Source: Pelotomaculum terephthalicicum JT
Lineage (GTDB): Bacteria; Bacillota; Desulfotomaculia; Desulfotomaculales; Pelotomaculaceae
Assembly (NCBI RefSeq): GCF_022410535.1
Contig: NZ_JAKNBL010000006.1
Location: forward strand, 1-64,000
DNA length: 64,000 bases
Direction: 5' to 3'
Both the position numbers and the translations under genes were made by a program. Shown one piece after another: positions 17,199-28,201 of this stretch (its first letter is position 1; the number at the start of each line of letters is the position of its first letter). The notes below the pieces were generated by a model. The model made no database searches. It saw only the letters and a list, made by a program, of their open reading frames with translations, and was not told the origin of the DNA.

Positions 17199-18185
17199 AT
17201 GTCTTTCCCCGAGCAGCGTCCAAGGCGTTTACGGTCGAATGAAATTATCCGCCGGATGGTACGTGAGACGGCTTTATCCGTGGACGACTTCTTATATCCC
17301 GTTTTCGTTACTCATGGGAAGGGTATCGCCCGGCCTGTCGAGGCTATGCCCGGCATATACAACTACTCGATAGACAGACTGCTGGAAGAGTTGACGGATG
17401 TAACAGGGCTGGGAATACCCGGTGTTCTTCTTTTCGGCATCCCCGCAGTTAAAGATGAGCTTGGCTCGGAGGCGTACGCCCGCGACGGTATTGTCCAGAA
17501 AGCGGTGCGGGCAATTAAAAAGACCTTTCCCGGTTTATTGGTTGTTACCGATATATGTCTCTGTGAGTATACCAGTCACGGTCATTGCGGCGTTGTTGAG
17601 AACGGCAGTGTGTTAAACGACCCAACTCTTGAATTGCTGGCGAGGACAGCAGTGTCTCACGCGGCGGCAGGAGCGGACATGGTTGCTCCTTCCGATATGA
17701 TGGACGGCCGTGTGGGGGCGATTCGCGCGGCGCTGGATGCCAAAGAGTTTGAAAATGTTTTAATTATGGCTTACTCCGCCAAGTACGCCTCGGCCTTTTA
17801 CGGACCTTTTCGTGAAGCGGCGGGCTCGGCCCCGCAATTTGGCGACCGCAAGACTTACCAGATGGACCCGGCCAATGCCGGTGAAGCGCTGCGGGAGGTC
17901 CGGCTGGATATCGAAGAGGGTGCCGACATCGTCATGGTCAAGCCCGCCCTGGCTTATTTGGATGTGATCCGGCGGGTCAAGGACGAGACAGGTTTTCCGG
18001 TGGCGGCGTACAATGTCAGCGGTGAATACAGTATGATCAAGGCGGCCGCGCAAAAGGGCTGGATCGATGAGCGAAAGATTGTGCTGGAGTTGCTCACCGG
18101 CATCAAGAGGGCGGGAGCGGACATTATTCTCACTTACCACGCTAGAGATGCGGCAAGATGGCTGCGGGAAGGGGAACAGCCGTGA
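17199..18185 (+). CDS. hemB: Porphobilinogen synthase (delta-aminolevulinate dehydratase)
   Basis: A 328-residue enzyme that condenses two 5-aminolevulinates to porphobilinogen. It shows [16 protein letters not shown] at the N-terminus, the zinc-binding [15 protein letters not shown] region with three cysteines or near-equivalents, the first Schiff-base Lys region [16 protein letters not shown], and the second in [18 protein letters not shown] with [12 protein letters not shown]. The zinc-type cysteine triad indicates the metal-dependent class. ATG at 17199 follows GGAGG. The stop overlaps the ahbD start as GTGA. Confidence 0.95.
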   Translation: MSFPEQRPRRLRSNEIIRRMVRETALSVDDFLYPVFVTHGKGIARPVEAMPGIYNYSIDRLLEELTDVTGLGIPGVLLFGIPAVKDELGSEAYARDGIVQKAVRAIKKTFPGLLVVTDICLCEYTSHGHCGVVENGSVLNDPTLELLARTAVSHAAAGADMVAPSDMMDGRVGAIRAALDAKEFENVLIMAYSAKYASAFYGPFREAAGSAPQFGDRKTYQMDPANAGEALREVRLDIEEGADIVMVKPALAYLDVIRRVKDETGFPVAAYNVSGEYSMIKAAAQKGWIDERKIVLELLTGIKRAGADIILTYHARDAARWLREGEQP

Positions 18186-19168
18186 TAGTATCCTGGAATA
18201 CCACCAACGCCTGCAACATGTACTGCCGGCACTGCTACCGCGATGCCGGGGAGAGGTCAAATGAGGAACTGGATACAAAGGAAGGCCTGGCGCTGGTAGA
18301 TCAGATAGCCGAAGCCGGTTTTAAGATCATGATCTTCAGCGGCGGCGAGCCGCTGATGCGCGGCGACATTTATACATTGGTAGCGCGGGCGAAGGAAAAA
18401 GGTCTGAGACCTGTTTTCGGCACCAACGGCACTTTGATCAACGGGGAAGTGGCCCGGCGGCTCAAGGAATCCGGCGCTGCGGTAATGGGAATCAGCCTGG
18501 ACAGCGTCGACCCGGCCAGTCATGACGACTTCAGAGCCGCTCCGGGAGCGTGGCAGGGGGCGGTGGAAGGGATGCGCGCCTGCCGGTCGGTTGGCCTTCC
18601 TTTTCAGATTCATACCACCGTGATGGAATGGAATCTGCCTGAAATAGAGAAATTAACCGACTTTGCAGTGGATATAGGCGCTGTCGGGCATCATATTTTT
18701 TTCCTGGTTCCATCCGGCCGCGCTGTCAACATTGAGGCCGAATCATTAAAAGCCGCTCAGTACGAGGCACTGCTGCACCGGATAATGCGCAAACAAGCTG
18801 AAGTTAAAATTGAGCTAAAGCCGACATGTGCCCCTCAATTTATGCGGATTGCCGCCCAGTTGGGGGTAAAGACTCGTTTCAGCAAAGGCTGCCTGGCCGG
18901 AATATCTTACTGCATAGTCAGCCCTAAAGGTATCGTCCAGCCGTGCGCCTACCTAAATATCCCGGCCGGTAATGTCCGCGAGAAGACTTTCGGTGAAATC
19001 TGGCATAATTCTAATATTTTCCATTCATTGAGAAAAGAGGAGTACGAAGGAAGCTGCGGCTCCTGTAAATACAAACAGGTTTGTGGCGGTTGCCGGGCCC
19101 GCGCCTATTTCTATCATGGTGATTATCTGGCTGAAGAACCGTGGTGTCTTTACCGGACCGAACACTAA
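18182..19168 (+). CDS. ahbD: Radical SAM heme synthase AhbD-like (NirJ2 type)
   Basis: A 328-residue radical SAM protein with CNMYCRHC (Cys11, 15, 18), [13 protein letters not shown], and a C-terminal SPASM-like cysteine cluster ([21 protein letters not shown]...PWC). In the Ahb pathway AhbD decarboxylates two propionates of Fe-coproporphyrin III to vinyls, yielding heme b. I use GTG at 18182: it follows GAAGGGGAA, forms a classic GTGA overlap with hemB, and gives the family-like opening [11 protein letters not shown]. An ATG at 18158 would add eight residues. Confidence 0.85.
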   Translation: MIVSWNTTNACNMYCRHCYRDAGERSNEELDTKEGLALVDQIAEAGFKIMIFSGGEPLMRGDIYTLVARAKEKGLRPVFGTNGTLINGEVARRLKESGAAVMGISLDSVDPASHDDFRAAPGAWQGAVEGMRACRSVGLPFQIHTTVMEWNLPEIEKLTDFAVDIGAVGHHIFFLVPSGRAVNIEAESLKAAQYEALLHRIMRKQAEVKIELKPTCAPQFMRIAAQLGVKTRFSKGCLAGISYCIVSPKGIVQPCAYLNIPAGNVREKTFGEIWHNSNIFHSLRKEEYEGSCGSCKYKQVCGGCRARAYFYHGDYLAEEPWCLYRTEH

Positions 19169-19197
19169 AGGTTATAAGTCTGAAGGGGTCTTGGTTT

Positions 19198-19653
19198 ATG
19201 CGTTTGGACAAGATCGACCGGAAATTATTAAATTTGGTGCAGGAGAAATTTCCTCTATTGTCGGAACCATACCGCAAGCTGGGGGAAATTATCGGTATTA
19301 GCGAGGGTGAAGTCCTGGCCAGGCTGAAGCAAATGCAGGACGAAGGAGTAATCCGCCGCTTGGGCGCCGTTTTTGAATCAAGAAAACTTGGCTATAGCGG
19401 CACTCTATGCGCCATGCGTGTTGAACCGGATAGAGTGGATGAGGTAGCGGCTATAATTAATTCTTTCCCCGGCGTGACCCATAACTACCTGAGAGAACAC
19501 CAGATTAATATATGGTTTACCGTGTTGGCCGGCAGCGAAGATGAGTTGGGAGAAATATTAAATCTAATGCGGGAAAAAACAGGTATTAGGGAAATAATGG
19601 AACTTCCCGCGGAAGAAGTATTCAAAATTAAAGTGAATTTCAGTCTCAGTTGA
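19198..19653 (+). CDS. ahbA: Siroheme decarboxylase subunit AhbA (Lrp-fold)
   Basis: A 151-residue protein of Lrp/AsnC architecture: a winged helix (~1-55, LDKIDRKLLNLVQEKFPL, VLARLKQMQDEGVIRRLGAVFES) and a RAM-like alpha/beta domain. In characterised systems (Desulfovibrio, Methanosarcina) AhbA and AhbB form the siroheme decarboxylase that removes carboxyls from C12 and C18 acetates to give didecarboxysiroheme. HNYLREHQINIWFTV carries the His and aromatic features typical of the enzyme rather than of DNA-binding Lrp proteins. GAAGGGG precedes ATG 19198. It is tightly coupled to ahbB (TTGA overlap). Confidence 0.88.
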   Translation: MRLDKIDRKLLNLVQEKFPLLSEPYRKLGEIIGISEGEVLARLKQMQDEGVIRRLGAVFESRKLGYSGTLCAMRVEPDRVDEVAAIINSFPGVTHNYLREHQINIWFTVLAGSEDELGEILNLMREKTGIREIMELPAEEVFKIKVNFSLS

Positions 19654-20135
19654 ACGAGGTGGATAAAATCCTAACCGAACAAGACAAAAAGATAATCAGA
19701 GCTCTGCAAAACGGCCTGCCTCTGGTTACCCGTCCCTATCAGTCGATAGCGGAAGAATTAGAGATGACCGAGGATGAGCTTGTAGAGAAGATCAGAAGTT
19801 TTATTACCGACGGAAAAATCAGACGTTTTGGAGCGACCGTGCGGCATTTTGAGCTCGGCTTCGTGGCAAACGCCATGGTGGTGTGGGATGTGCCGGAAGA
19901 GAAGGTGTCTGAGACAGGCCGGATAATGGCTGGTTTTAAAGAAGTCACTCACTGCTACCGGCGTCCGCGGCGTCCCGGTTGGCCTTATAACCTTTTTACC
20001 GTTGTTCATGGGCAAAGCCGGGAATACTGTGCAGGAATCGCCAAAAGGCTGTCCCGGGCCACCGGGGTAACAAATTATTCCCTGCTGTACAGCACCGCTG
20101 AGCTTAAAAAAAGCAGCATGCGTTATTTTGAATAG
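19650..20135 (+). CDS. ahbB: Siroheme decarboxylase subunit AhbB (Lrp-fold)
   Basis: A 161-residue partner of AhbA with the same fold: LTEQDKKIIRALQNGLPLVTRPYQSIAEEL, KIRRFGATVRHFELGFVANAMVVW, and VTHCYRRPRRPGWPYNLFTVVHG, where the RRP..WPYN stretch is a characteristic family block near the active site. The start is uncertain: TTG 19650 overlaps the ahbA stop but has no clear ribosome binding site, and GTG 19659 is the next in-frame choice. The heterodimer acts on siroheme made by the cobA-hemD and precorrin-2 dehydrogenase products. Confidence 0.88.
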   Translation: MNEVDKILTEQDKKIIRALQNGLPLVTRPYQSIAEELEMTEDELVEKIRSFITDGKIRRFGATVRHFELGFVANAMVVWDVPEEKVSETGRIMAGFKEVTHCYRRPRRPGWPYNLFTVVHGQSREYCAGIAKRLSRATGVTNYSLLYSTAELKKSSMRYFE

Positions 20136-20153
20136 AAAAGAGGTTAGCATCAG

Positions 20154-21470
20154 GTGGCCAGGAATTATACCAGGTCGGTTGAGCTTTTTGAGCAAGCGAA
20201 AAAAGTTATCCCCGGCGGTGTCAACAGTCCGGTGCGCGCCTTCAAATCGGTGGATTCAACCCCGCTTTTTATTGAACGGGGTGAAGGACCGTTGGTTTAT
20301 GACGCTGACGGGAACGAATACGTTGACTACGTGGGCTCGTGGGGGCCGCTGATCCTGGGGCACCGTCACCCGCGGGTGGTTGAGGCGCTGAAGCGCTGCC
20401 TGGACGAGACCGGGACCAGCTTTGGGGCGCCGACTGAATTGGAGAATGTCCTGGCCGGCATGATTGTTGACGCCGTACCCTCTGTGGAAATGGTGCGCCT
20501 GGTTAATTCCGGCACCGAAGCCGTCATGAGCGCGCTCCGGCTGGCCAGGGGATATACGAAGAGGAATAAAATCGTCAAGTTTGAAGGATGCTACCACGGG
20601 CACGCCGATTATCTGTTGATTAAGGCTGGTTCCGGAGCGCTGACGCTGGGTGTGCCCACTAGTCCCGGAGTAACGGCCGGTACGGCTGCCGATACTATAA
20701 ACGCGGCATACAACGACTTAACTTATTTGGATGAGTTGTTTAAACGACAAGGCGAAGAAATCGCGGCGGTGGTTGTGGAACCGGTAGCGGGAAATATGGG
20801 TGTCGTTCCGCCCGCCCCGGGTTTTCTGGAAGGGCTGCGCCGGTTGACCCGGGAATACGGCAGCCTGTTGATTTTTGACGAAGTAATGACCGGGTTTCGT
20901 GTGGCTTACGGCGGGGCGCAGCAGCTTTACGGAGTAACCCCGGACTTAACCTGCCTCGGCAAAGTGATTGGAGGCGGTCTGCCGGTGGGCGCATACGGCG
21001 GCAGTGTCAAAATTATGGAGCAGGTGTCACCTGCGGGGCCGGTATACCAGGCCGGAACGCTATCAGGAAACCCCCTGGCGGTGACGGCCGGTATCGCCAC
21101 TCTGAAAATTTTAAGCCGGCCGGGTGTTTATGAAAGTCTCGAAGAAAAGTCGGCAAAACTTGCCGGCCAACTGGCTGACGCAGCCGGGGAAACCGGCGCG
21201 GAAGTTTGTTTCAACCGGGTCGGGTCGATGTTGTGCGCCTTTTTTACCGGAGCAAGAGTTAATAATTATTCCAGCGCGTGTTCATCAAATACCCAACGCT
21301 ACACCGCTTTCTTTAAATCCATGCTGGAGCAGGGAATTTACCTGGCCCCTTCCCAATTTGAAGCGGCGTTTATTTCCCTGGTGCACAGCGACAAGGAATT
21401 GGCAAGAACTGCGGAAGCGGCGCGGAGCGCTTTCCGGGCGGCAATGACGGCAGCCGGGGCCACAACCTAA
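20154..21470 (+). CDS. hemL: Glutamate-1-semialdehyde 2,1-aminomutase
   Basis: A 438-residue PLP enzyme that converts glutamate-1-semialdehyde to 5-aminolevulinate. Motifs are [67 protein letters not shown], the PLP lysine in [17 protein letters not shown], and [16 protein letters not shown]. It starts at GTG 20154 after AGAGGT. It closes the cluster and connects hemA to hemB, so the cluster encodes the whole C5 route from charged glutamyl-tRNA. Confidence 0.95.
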   Translation: MARNYTRSVELFEQAKKVIPGGVNSPVRAFKSVDSTPLFIERGEGPLVYDADGNEYVDYVGSWGPLILGHRHPRVVEALKRCLDETGTSFGAPTELENVLAGMIVDAVPSVEMVRLVNSGTEAVMSALRLARGYTKRNKIVKFEGCYHGHADYLLIKAGSGALTLGVPTSPGVTAGTAADTINAAYNDLTYLDELFKRQGEEIAAVVVEPVAGNMGVVPPAPGFLEGLRRLTREYGSLLIFDEVMTGFRVAYGGAQQLYGVTPDLTCLGKVIGGGLPVGAYGGSVKIMEQVSPAGPVYQAGTLSGNPLAVTAGIATLKILSRPGVYESLEEKSAKLAGQLADAAGETGAEVCFNRVGSMLCAFFTGARVNNYSSACSSNTQRYTAFFKSMLEQGIYLAPSQFEAAFISLVHSDKELARTAEAARSAFRAAMTAAGATT

Positions 21471-21793
21471 GAGCCGGGATTATTTCTGGGCTGAAAAAGG
21501 GCGCAGGCGTTAAGGTGTTCACCACAGCAGGTAACGGCGTTCTGCAGCCCGACTTTGCCGATTTCCTTCAAAAATTCCCCGATATCAATTTCAGACGGAA
21601 TTTTTCTCTTCATGGCAAAATACTTGGGGATGAGGGCGGCGCACCCCATTTTTTTCTCCTCTCTGCCGATAATTATGATGTAGAACCGGCATTTTCCACA
21701 GGTGTTCACCGCTTTTTGTTTGGATTCCGGGATAAAGAGCCGGTGACTTGAATACAGGTAATTTCTCCTGTAGTAATTCGTTGTGTTGGACAC
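21467..21793 (-). CDS. Small cysteine-rich protein beside the Y-family polymerase
   Basis: A protein of about 108 residues, not recognised, that looks genuinely coding. It has an ordered cysteine pattern ([34 protein letters not shown]: seven cysteines and a His) suggesting a metal site, and alternating charged and hydrophobic residues. It begins 3 bases after the polymerase stop and is likely co-transcribed with it, under the same LexA control. GTG 21793 follows a G-rich GGTGGGGGGA, though CTG or later starts are possible. The 3' end overlaps hemL by four bases, convergent. Confidence 0.55.
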   Translation of the reverse strand: MSNTTNYYRRNYLYSSHRLFIPESKQKAVNTCGKCRFYIIIIGREEKKMGCAALIPKYFAMKRKIPSEIDIGEFLKEIGKVGLQNAVTCCGEHLNACALFQPRNNPGS

Positions 21794-21795
21794 TG

Positions 21796-23013
21796 TCAGT
21801 CCCCCCACCTGTTCTGGAGCATTACGCTGACGCCGGTCAGGGATGTCGCTTTAAAGACTGCTGTTTCACCATGGCGGTCTTTGATTTTATCCAAAGCGCG
21901 TGTAAGCTTCCTCTTTTTTTCGGTGATGCCGAACAGATCCAACTGCTCTTCTGAATTTTTAATCAAGTGGGAAAGAGTGAGACCTACCATTCTCACCGGC
22001 TTCCAGTGCGGCCAGTGCCGGTGCAGAAGTACAACGGCGGTACTGTAGATGTCCTCCGATAAGTCAGAGAAATAAGGCATGGATTGAGTCCGGTGCAGGT
22101 ATTGGAATTCGGTATCCTTAAGGGTAAGCCCGACGGTTTTGCCGGTATAGCCTCCGATACGCACCCGTCTGCCCACTATTTCCGAGAGTTCGTGAATAAT
22201 CACCTGGATGTTTTCATGCCCGGCCAGATCTTTGGGGAGAGTAATTTGGTGGCCGGCTGATTTAACCACCTCCAGGCTTGCCGGGTTGACCGGTGAATAA
22301 TCCACGCCGTTAGCCGAGTTCTTTAAGATTAACCCGATTAGCCCGAACCGCTTTTTTAAGATATTGGCCGGATAGTTGGCCAGGTCTCCGATGGAATGTA
22401 TATTAAGGAGCCACAGTTTTTTTTCCATCCGGCGCCCCACGCCGAAAAGCTTTTTTACCGGCAGGGGCCAGAACACGCGGGGAACGTCCTGAAGATCAAC
22501 TTTGGTAATGCCCAGCGGTTTTTTAATCTCCGCCGCCATTTTGCTTATAATCTTGTTCGGGCCGATCCCAACGGAGGTGGGTATGCCCGTTTCTTCCTGA
22601 ATATCCTTTTGAAGACGCGCGGCTATTTCCTCTGAGGAATCTGTTTTATGGAGATACTCTGTGCCGGTCAAGTCAACCCAGCTTTCGTCGATGCTGAATG
22701 GCTCCACCAGGGGGGAATACCGGCGCTTGATCCTGAGAATCCGCGCCGAGAAGTCAACGTACAAACTGTGCTGCGGGGAAACGATCACGCCTTTGTCTCC
22801 CAGTTTTTCGCGGGCCTCCCGTACCGCCATGCCAGTTTTGATGCCGTATTGACGTTTTGCTATATAGTTGGCCGCCAGACAGATCCCGTGGCGCTTTTTT
22901 TCCTCCCCGCCGACAACCACGGGAATATCGGCCAGTTCAGGATTTAAAGCGATATGGCAGGAGGCGAAAAAAGAGTTTGCGTCAATGAGAAGGATAGGGC
23001 ACTTCAAAACCAT
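21796..23013 (-). CDS. dinB: Y-family DNA polymerase (DinB/UvrX-like)
   Basis: A 405-residue translesion polymerase. Catalytic carboxylates are visible in ILLIDANSFFASCHIAL (Asp-Ala-Asn variant of DMDAFFAS) and FSIDESWVDLTGTE (SIDE motif). PTSVGIGPNKIISKMAAEIKKP and the HhH region VKKLFGVGRRMEKKLWLL follow, then a little-finger domain (~250-350). QLDLF near the C-terminus matches the beta-clamp-binding consensus QLxLF. The start is ATG 23013 or TTG 23007, since GGAG is only two bases from the ATG. Two LexA-like boxes cover its promoter, so it should be SOS-induced. Confidence 0.88.
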   Translation of the reverse strand: MVLKCPILLIDANSFFASCHIALNPELADIPVVVGGEEKKRHGICLAANYIAKRQYGIKTGMAVREAREKLGDKGVIVSPQHSLYVDFSARILRIKRRYSPLVEPFSIDESWVDLTGTEYLHKTDSSEEIAARLQKDIQEETGIPTSVGIGPNKIISKMAAEIKKPLGITKVDLQDVPRVFWPLPVKKLFGVGRRMEKKLWLLNIHSIGDLANYPANILKKRFGLIGLILKNSANGVDYSPVNPASLEVVKSAGHQITLPKDLAGHENIQVIIHELSEIVGRRVRIGGYTGKTVGLTLKDTEFQYLHRTQSMPYFSDLSEDIYSTAVVLLHRHWPHWKPVRMVGLTLSHLIKNSEEQLDLFGITEKKRKLTRALDKIKDRHGETAVFKATSLTGVSVMLQNRWGD

Positions 23014-23018
23014 CACTC

Positions 23019-23063
23019 CAAACAAGTGTTTGCGCAATATATTATAACCAAAACACTTGTTCG
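23019..23063 (-). promoter_or_regulatory. Twin LexA boxes flanking the dinB -10 element
   Basis: On the - strand CGAACAAGTGTTTT (23050-23063) and CAAACACTTGTTTG (23019-23032) both fit the Firmicutes LexA/DinR consensus CGAAC-N4-GTTCG with one or two deviations. TATAAT lies between them at 23041-23046. LexA bound to either would block RNA polymerase. Confidence 0.75.
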
Positions 23064-23091
23064 CAGGCAATGGATAATTATAGCACCATTT

Positions 23092-23123
23092 AAAATATAA
23101 GCCGACAGCTGTTATGCCGCCGG
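23092..23123 (-). terminator. Terminator of the pyr operon
   Basis: On the - strand an 8-bp stem (23116-23123 with 23102-23109, two G-U pairs, 6-base loop) is followed by CTTATATTTT, just after the pyrD stop. Confidence 0.6.
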
Positions 23124-23130
23124 TCTTTAT

Positions 23131-24063
23131 TCATGATTTTTGGGCCAAGCCGGTAAGTTCGTCGATGTTTTCGATGCCGTTTTCACAAAGGTAGTTCTCT
23201 ATACCTTCAAGCACATCCATGGTTGCCCGGGGGTTGACAAAGTTGGCGGTACCCACTGCCACGGCAGTGGCCCCGGCCAGGATAAACTCAATTGCATCCT
23301 CGGCTGTCGTAATACCGCCCATGCCGATAATAGGCAGCTTTACCTCCCGGTATACCTGCCAGACCGCCCGTACCGCCACCGGTTTGACTGCCGGGCCGGA
23401 GAGCCCTCCCAGCAAGTTTCCCAACACCGGGCGTTTCTTTTTTATGTCGATGGCCATACCCAATACGGTATTAATCATGGAAAGGGCGTCTGCTCCCGCT
23501 TCCGCCACTTTTTCGGCCACCGCCACGATGCTGGTTACATTAGGTGAAAGCTTAACAATCACCGGCAGGCCTGTGCTTGCCTTCACCGCGCGGGTGACTT
23601 CCGCCGCCATGGCCGGGTCACTGCCGAACTGCATGCCGCCTTTTTTAACATTGGGGCAGGAGATGTTCACTTCCAGGCCGCCCACACCGGAGGCGCGGCT
23701 GAGTTTTTCAGCCAGCAGGGCATAATCATCCACAGTGTCGCCGGCAATGTTGACAATAACCGGCAGGTCATAATCCGCCAGGAAGGGGAGTGCTTCGGAG
23801 ATGAAACGCTCCACGCCGGGATTTTGCAGGCCGATGGAATTCAAGATGCCGGCCGGTGTTTCCGCAAGCCTGGGGGTGGGGTTGCCGGTTCTCGGCAGCA
23901 GGGTAATACCCTTCACCACAATGGCGCCCAAACGGTTTAAGTCAAGGTAAGGCGAGTATTCCGGCCCGAAGCCGAAGGTTCCCGAAGCGGTGGTGACCGG
24001 GTTTTTCATCAGAATACCTCCGACGTTTACGGACAGATTCGGCTTGACTCCGCTCATTCCCAT
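23131..24063 (-). CDS. pyrD: Dihydroorotate dehydrogenase B, catalytic subunit
   Basis: A 310-residue FMN barrel that oxidises dihydroorotate to orotate and passes electrons to Pyr[12 protein letters not shown] holds the class 1 catalytic Cys, with [43 protein letters not shown] and [13 protein letters not shown] as FMN and substrate elements. The start ATG (24063) lies 4 bases after GGAGG and overlaps the pyrK stop by 10 bases. It is the last gene of the operon. Confidence 0.95.
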   Translation of the reverse strand: MGMSGVKPNLSVNVGGILMKNPVTTASGTFGFGPEYSPYLDLNRLGAIVVKGITLLPRTGNPTPRLAETPAGILNSIGLQNPGVERFISEALPFLADYDLPVIVNIAGDTVDDYALLAEKLSRASGVGGLEVNISCPNVKKGGMQFGSDPAMAAEVTRAVKASTGLPVIVKLSPNVTSIVAVAEKVAEAGADALSMINTVLGMAIDIKKKRPVLGNLLGGLSGPAVKPVAVRAVWQVYREVKLPIIGMGGITTAEDAIEFILAGATAVAVGTANFVNPRATMDVLEGIENYLCENGIENIDELTGLAQKS

Positions 24064-24875
24064 ACCACCTCCCCGGCCGGAAAAACCGGGCCGTCCACAC
24101 AGGCCCGCCGGTATTGCACACCGTTTTTCCCGCCCCGGGCTTTGCAGGCGCAGGAGAGGCAGGCCCCTACACCGCAGCCCATCCGTTCTTCTAGGGATAC
24201 CTCGCCGGGAATGCCGGCTGCGGCAATAATATCTGTCAGCCGTTTAAGCATTCCGGAAGGGCCGCAGCCGTAAACCTTTGCATCATCGCCGCGCCGGACC
24301 GGGCCGTTTTGATTATCGCTCTTCCGTACATATTCCTCAAATAAATCGGCAACTGTTCCATGGTAGCCGGTTGAACCGTCGTCGGTGGAAGGAACAACCC
24401 GGTGACCCGATTCCTTAATTTCATTCATAAAGAATAATTGTTTTTGGGTGGCCGCTCCCAGAAAGACATCGGCGCTGATTTCTGAAACAGCTATTTCCTG
24501 CAGAAAAAAATAGAGCGGGGCAATGCCGATGCCGCCGGCCACAACGAGAACCCGCGCGTGACTTTGGGGCATCGAAAACCCGTGACCGAGCGGCCCCAAC
24601 AAGCTGATCGTGTCACCGCTATTATTTTTCGATAGAAGGGCGGTGCCCCTTCCGGCAACTCGATAAAAAAGAATAACCTCGCCCTTTTCCCGATCCACGG
24701 CGTGGATGCTGACCGGTCTGCGCAACAGCGGGTCTAAAGTATGCCCGCAGCGTACGTGCACGAATTGCCCCGGTCTCGCCGCTTCAGCAATTTCCGGCGC
24801 AAATAGGTATAATCTGAAATGACCTGGCGCTATCATATTTTGCTTTATAACTTTCGCGTCGGCAACCGGCGACAA
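24054..24875 (-). CDS. pyrK: Dihydroorotate dehydrogenase B, electron-transfer subunit
   Basis: A 273-residue FAD/[2Fe-2S] flavoprotein of the ferredoxin-NADP reductase fold that links PyrD to NAD+. It shows the FAD-binding [12 protein letters not shown], nucleotide-binding [26 protein letters not shown], and the [2Fe-2S] ligands [14 protein letters not shown] plus [10 protein letters not shown]. The best start is TTG 24875, seven bases after GGAGG; upstream ATG 24896 has no site. The N-terminus then reads [13 protein letters not shown]. Confidence 0.93.
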   Translation of the reverse strand: MSPVADAKVIKQNMIAPGHFRLYLFAPEIAEAARPGQFVHVRCGHTLDPLLRRPVSIHAVDREKGEVILFYRVAGRGTALLSKNNSGDTISLLGPLGHGFSMPQSHARVLVVAGGIGIAPLYFFLQEIAVSEISADVFLGAATQKQLFFMNEIKESGHRVVPSTDDGSTGYHGTVADLFEEYVRKSDNQNGPVRRGDDAKVYGCGPSGMLKRLTDIIAAAGIPGEVSLEERMGCGVGACLSCACKARGGKNGVQYRRACVDGPVFPAGEVVWE

Positions 24876-24987
24876 TTTTTTCCCTCCACACCACATATTA
24901 TGGAATAAACATCCATAATCAAGTTTTGTATCTCACACAATCGATTATTTTAACTAACAACCACCAACTATTAACCATTAGCCGCTC

Positions 24988-27900
24988 TTACTGCATGTAT
25001 TCCTGCAGCGGTACCAGTCTGTTATGTTCTTTTTCCTTTTCTCCCGCTAGCACATCAAGGACTGCCCGGGTGGTATCCAGCGATGTCAGGCAGGGAACAC
25101 CGTATTCAACTGCCGCCCGGCGGATTTGGAAGCCGTCCCGCTCGGGCGCTTTACCTTTGGTTAAGGTGTTGATCACCAGGTTGATTTTATTTGCCCGGAT
25201 CAAGTCAACAATATGCGGGGAACCCTCATGAACCTTCTTCACTTGTTCCACCGGCAGGCCGGCCTCCCTGAGCAGCGCCGCGGTTCCGGAAGTGCCCAGG
25301 ATACGGTAGCCCAAGTTTACCAGGCTCTGGATGATCGGCAGGGCTTCTTCTTTATCCCGGTCGGCAATGGTGACCAGAACAGTTCCTTTTTTCGGAAACA
25401 TGCTCCCGGCCGCGACCATTGCTTTGAACAGAGCTACCTTAAAGTCATGGTCGACGCCCATGACCTCTCCGGTAGACTTCATTTCCGGACCCAGGGAAAT
25501 ATCCACCTGGAGCAGCTTGGCAAAGGAGAAAACTGGAGCTTTCACCCCGATAACATTACTTTCAGGATAGAGCCCGCTGTGGTAGCCCATTCCCTTTAAA
25601 GTACCGCCCATAATAATTTTTGTGGCCAGGTTTACCATCGGAATACCGGTAATTTTGCTCAGATATGGCACAGTACGGCTGGACCGGGGATTGACCTCAA
25701 GCACATAAATTCCGTCATCATGCAGCACGTACTGAACATTTATCAGACCTTTAACGTTTAAAGCCCGGGCCAGTCTGATGGTATAATCAACAACTTGTTC
25801 TTTTATCTTTGGACTCAGTGTCTGTGGCGGATAGACCGCGGTGCTGTCGCCGGAATGAACACCCGCCCGCTCAATATGCTCCATGATGCCCGGAATCAGA
25901 ATATCCACTCCGTCGGAAATGGCATCAACCTCCAGTTCCTTGCCAAAGAGGTACTTATCCACCAGCACCGGGTGCTCGGGTGTAATCTTGACCGCTGTGG
26001 CCATGTAATTCAACAGCTCGTCATTGTTGTAAACAATCTCCATGGCCCGGCCGCCCAGGACATAAGAGGGTCGCACCAGCACCGGGAACCCGATCTCGGA
26101 AGCGATTATGACTGCTTCATCCACCGAAAAAGCAGTGCGGCCGGGCGGTTTGGGTATACCCAACTCAATCAGCAGGCTGTCGAACCGTTCGCGGTCTTCG
26201 GCCCGGTCAATATCTTCCACAGTAGTTCCCAGTATCTTGATTCCGGCGTTTTCAAGAGGTTTGGCCAGGTTTATGGCTGTTTGTCCGCCGAACTGCACAA
26301 TCACTCCCTCAGGTTTTTCCCGGTCCAAGATGTTTAAAATATTCTCCGTGACCAAAGGCTCAAAGTAGAGCCTGTCGGCGGTGTCGAAATCAGTACTCAC
26401 TGTTTCGGGGTTATTATTGACAATAATCGCTTCAAATCCTTCTTCCCGCAGCGCCCAGACAGAGTGCACCGAGCAGTAGTCAAACTCGATACCCTGTCCG
26501 ATCCGGATCGGGCCGGAGCCCAGCACCATAACCTTGCGCCGGGATGTGGCCTGGGATTCATCTTCTTGATCGTATGAAGAATAATAATAGGGCGTTTCAG
26601 CTTCAAATTCGGCGGCGCAGGTATCCACCATTTTAAAAGTGGGCAAAATCCCGTTTTCTTTGCGTCTGGCTCTTATTTCACATTGATCCAGTCCGGTCAG
26701 CTTGGCCAAGTGGGCGTCGGAAAAGCCAAATTTCTTGGCTTGTTCCAGCAGGGCAGGGGATATGCCGTCTGCAGATGTGCGGCAAATATCATTTTCAAGC
26801 TGCAGGATACCCTGGATTTTATCAAGAAAAAAGCGGTCTATCTTGGTAATTTCATGAACCCGTTCAATGGTCAAGCCCCGGCGTAAAGCTTCGGCGACAA
26901 GGAAAAGACGTTCATCTTCCGCGCAGGCCAGTTTGGCTTCAAGCTCCTCGGAACTTAATAATTCCGCTCCAGGCAGTTTCAAATAATCCAGCCCGATTTC
27001 CAAAGAGCGGACGGCCTTTAAAAGCGCGCCTTCAAAAGTACGGTTGATCGCCATCACCTCTCCGGTGGCCTTCATCTGAGTGCCCAATTCCCGGTCGGCC
27101 AGGGCAAACTTGTCAAACGGCCAGCGGGGGTATTTGATAACCACATAGTCCAATGCCGGTTCAAAACAAGCATAGGTCTTACCGGTAACTGCGTTTTTAA
27201 TCTCGTCCAGGGTCAAGCCCAGGGCAATTTTAGCCGCTACTTTGGCAATCGGGTAGCCGGTAGCCTTGGAAGCCAGGGCTGAAGAACGGGAAACCCTGGG
27301 GTTGACCTCGATTACGTAATATTGAAAACTGGCGGGGTCCAGGGCAAATTGCACATTGCAGCCGCCTTCAATACCCAGAGCGCGGATAATCTTCAGCGAT
27401 GCCGTTCTTAACAGCTGGTATTCTTTGTCACTCAGGGTTTGGGAGGGTGCCACCACAATGCTGTCTCCGGTATGGATACCCATCGGATCTATGTTTTCCA
27501 TGTTGCAGATGGTGATGCAGTTATTGGCGCTGTCCCGCATCACCTCGTACTCCAATTCCTTCCAGCCTACCACGCAACGCTCAATCAGCACCTGGTCAAT
27601 GATGCTGTATTTTAAACCTCTGGTGGTGATGTTGCGCAGCTCATCCATAGTGTATGCGATACCGCCGCCGGTGCCGCCGAGAGTATAGGCCGGGCGCACG
27701 ATTAAAGGCAGCCCGATTTCGCGGGCGAAGTTCTCAGCTTCTTCCAGCGTTGATACAATTATGCTTTCGGGAATAGGTTCCCCGATTGTCTGCATCATTT
27801 CCTTAAATAATTCCCGGTCTTCGGCGCGCTTGATTGCTTCCAGAGAGGTGCCCAGAAGCTGCACTCCTTCTTTGGCCAGAACACCGTTTTCCGCGAGTTG

Positions 27901-28200
27901 CAAGGCCATGTTCAAGCCTACCTGCCCGCCCAGGGTGGGAAGCAGGCCGTCCGGTTTCTCCTGCCGGATCACTCTGGCCACAAATTCAGGCGTCAAGGGC
28001 TCGATATAAACCCGGTCAGCCATGTTGGCGTCTGTCATGATCGTGGCCGGGTTGGAGTTGACCAGAACCACTTCCACTCCTTCATCCCGCAAGGAACGGC
28101 AGGCCTGGGTGCCGGCGTAGTCAAACTCGGCAGCCTGACCGATAATAATGGGACCGGAGCCGATAACCATTACTTTGTTGATGCCTTTTTTAAGCGGCAT
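24988..28200 (-). CDS. carB: Carbamoyl-phosphate synthase large subunit
   Basis: A 1070-residue enzyme making carbamoyl phosphate from bicarbonate, ammonia (channelled from CarA) and 2 ATP. Two homologous ATP-grasp halves are clear: [22 protein letters not shown] at the start and [21 protein letters not shown] at ~560, with [18 protein letters not shown] and [18 protein letters not shown] metal loops. The C-terminal MGS-like allosteric domain (~940-1070, [19 protein letters not shown]) would sense UMP. Length is normal. GAGGTAAC precedes the ATG, and one base separates it from carA. Confidence 0.97.
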   Translation of the reverse strand: MPLKKGINKVMVIGSGPIIIGQAAEFDYAGTQACRSLRDEGVEVVLVNSNPATIMTDANMADRVYIEPLTPEFVARVIRQEKPDGLLPTLGGQVGLNMALQLAENGVLAKEGVQLLGTSLEAIKRAEDRELFKEMMQTIGEPIPESIIVSTLEEAENFAREIGLPLIVRPAYTLGGTGGGIAYTMDELRNITTRGLKYSIIDQVLIERCVVGWKELEYEVMRDSANNCITICNMENIDPMGIHTGDSIVVAPSQTLSDKEYQLLRTASLKIIRALGIEGGCNVQFALDPASFQYYVIEVNPRVSRSSALASKATGYPIAKVAAKIALGLTLDEIKNAVTGKTYACFEPALDYVVIKYPRWPFDKFALADRELGTQMKATGEVMAINRTFEGALLKAVRSLEIGLDYLKLPGAELLSSEELEAKLACAEDERLFLVAEALRRGLTIERVHEITKIDRFFLDKIQGILQLENDICRTSADGISPALLEQAKKFGFSDAHLAKLTGLDQCEIRARRKENGILPTFKMVDTCAAEFEAETPYYYSSYDQEDESQATSRRKVMVLGSGPIRIGQGIEFDYCSVHSVWALREEGFEAIIVNNNPETVSTDFDTADRLYFEPLVTENILNILDREKPEGVIVQFGGQTAINLAKPLENAGIKILGTTVEDIDRAEDRERFDSLLIELGIPKPPGRTAFSVDEAVIIASEIGFPVLVRPSYVLGGRAMEIVYNNDELLNYMATAVKITPEHPVLVDKYLFGKELEVDAISDGVDILIPGIMEHIERAGVHSGDSTAVYPPQTLSPKIKEQVVDYTIRLARALNVKGLINVQYVLHDDGIYVLEVNPRSSRTVPYLSKITGIPMVNLATKIIMGGTLKGMGYHSGLYPESNVIGVKAPVFSFAKLLQVDISLGPEMKSTGEVMGVDHDFKVALFKAMVAAGSMFPKKGTVLVTIADRDKEEALPIIQSLVNLGYRILGTSGTAALLREAGLPVEQVKKVHEGSPHIVDLIRANKINLVINTLTKGKAPERDGFQIRRAAVEYGVPCLTSLDTTRAVLDVLAGEKEKEHNRLVPLQEYMQ

Positions 28201-28201
28201 G

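Noticed and set aside
18158-18181. Upstream ATG start for ahbD
   Set aside because: The GTG at 18182 has the better ribosome binding site, the GTGA overlap and the family-like N-terminus.
15882-19168. Heme d1 (denitrification) biosynthesis, given the NirJ-like radical SAM genes
   Set aside because: No nirS, nirF or nirN is present, and the full set of Ahb and early heme genes fits heme b better.
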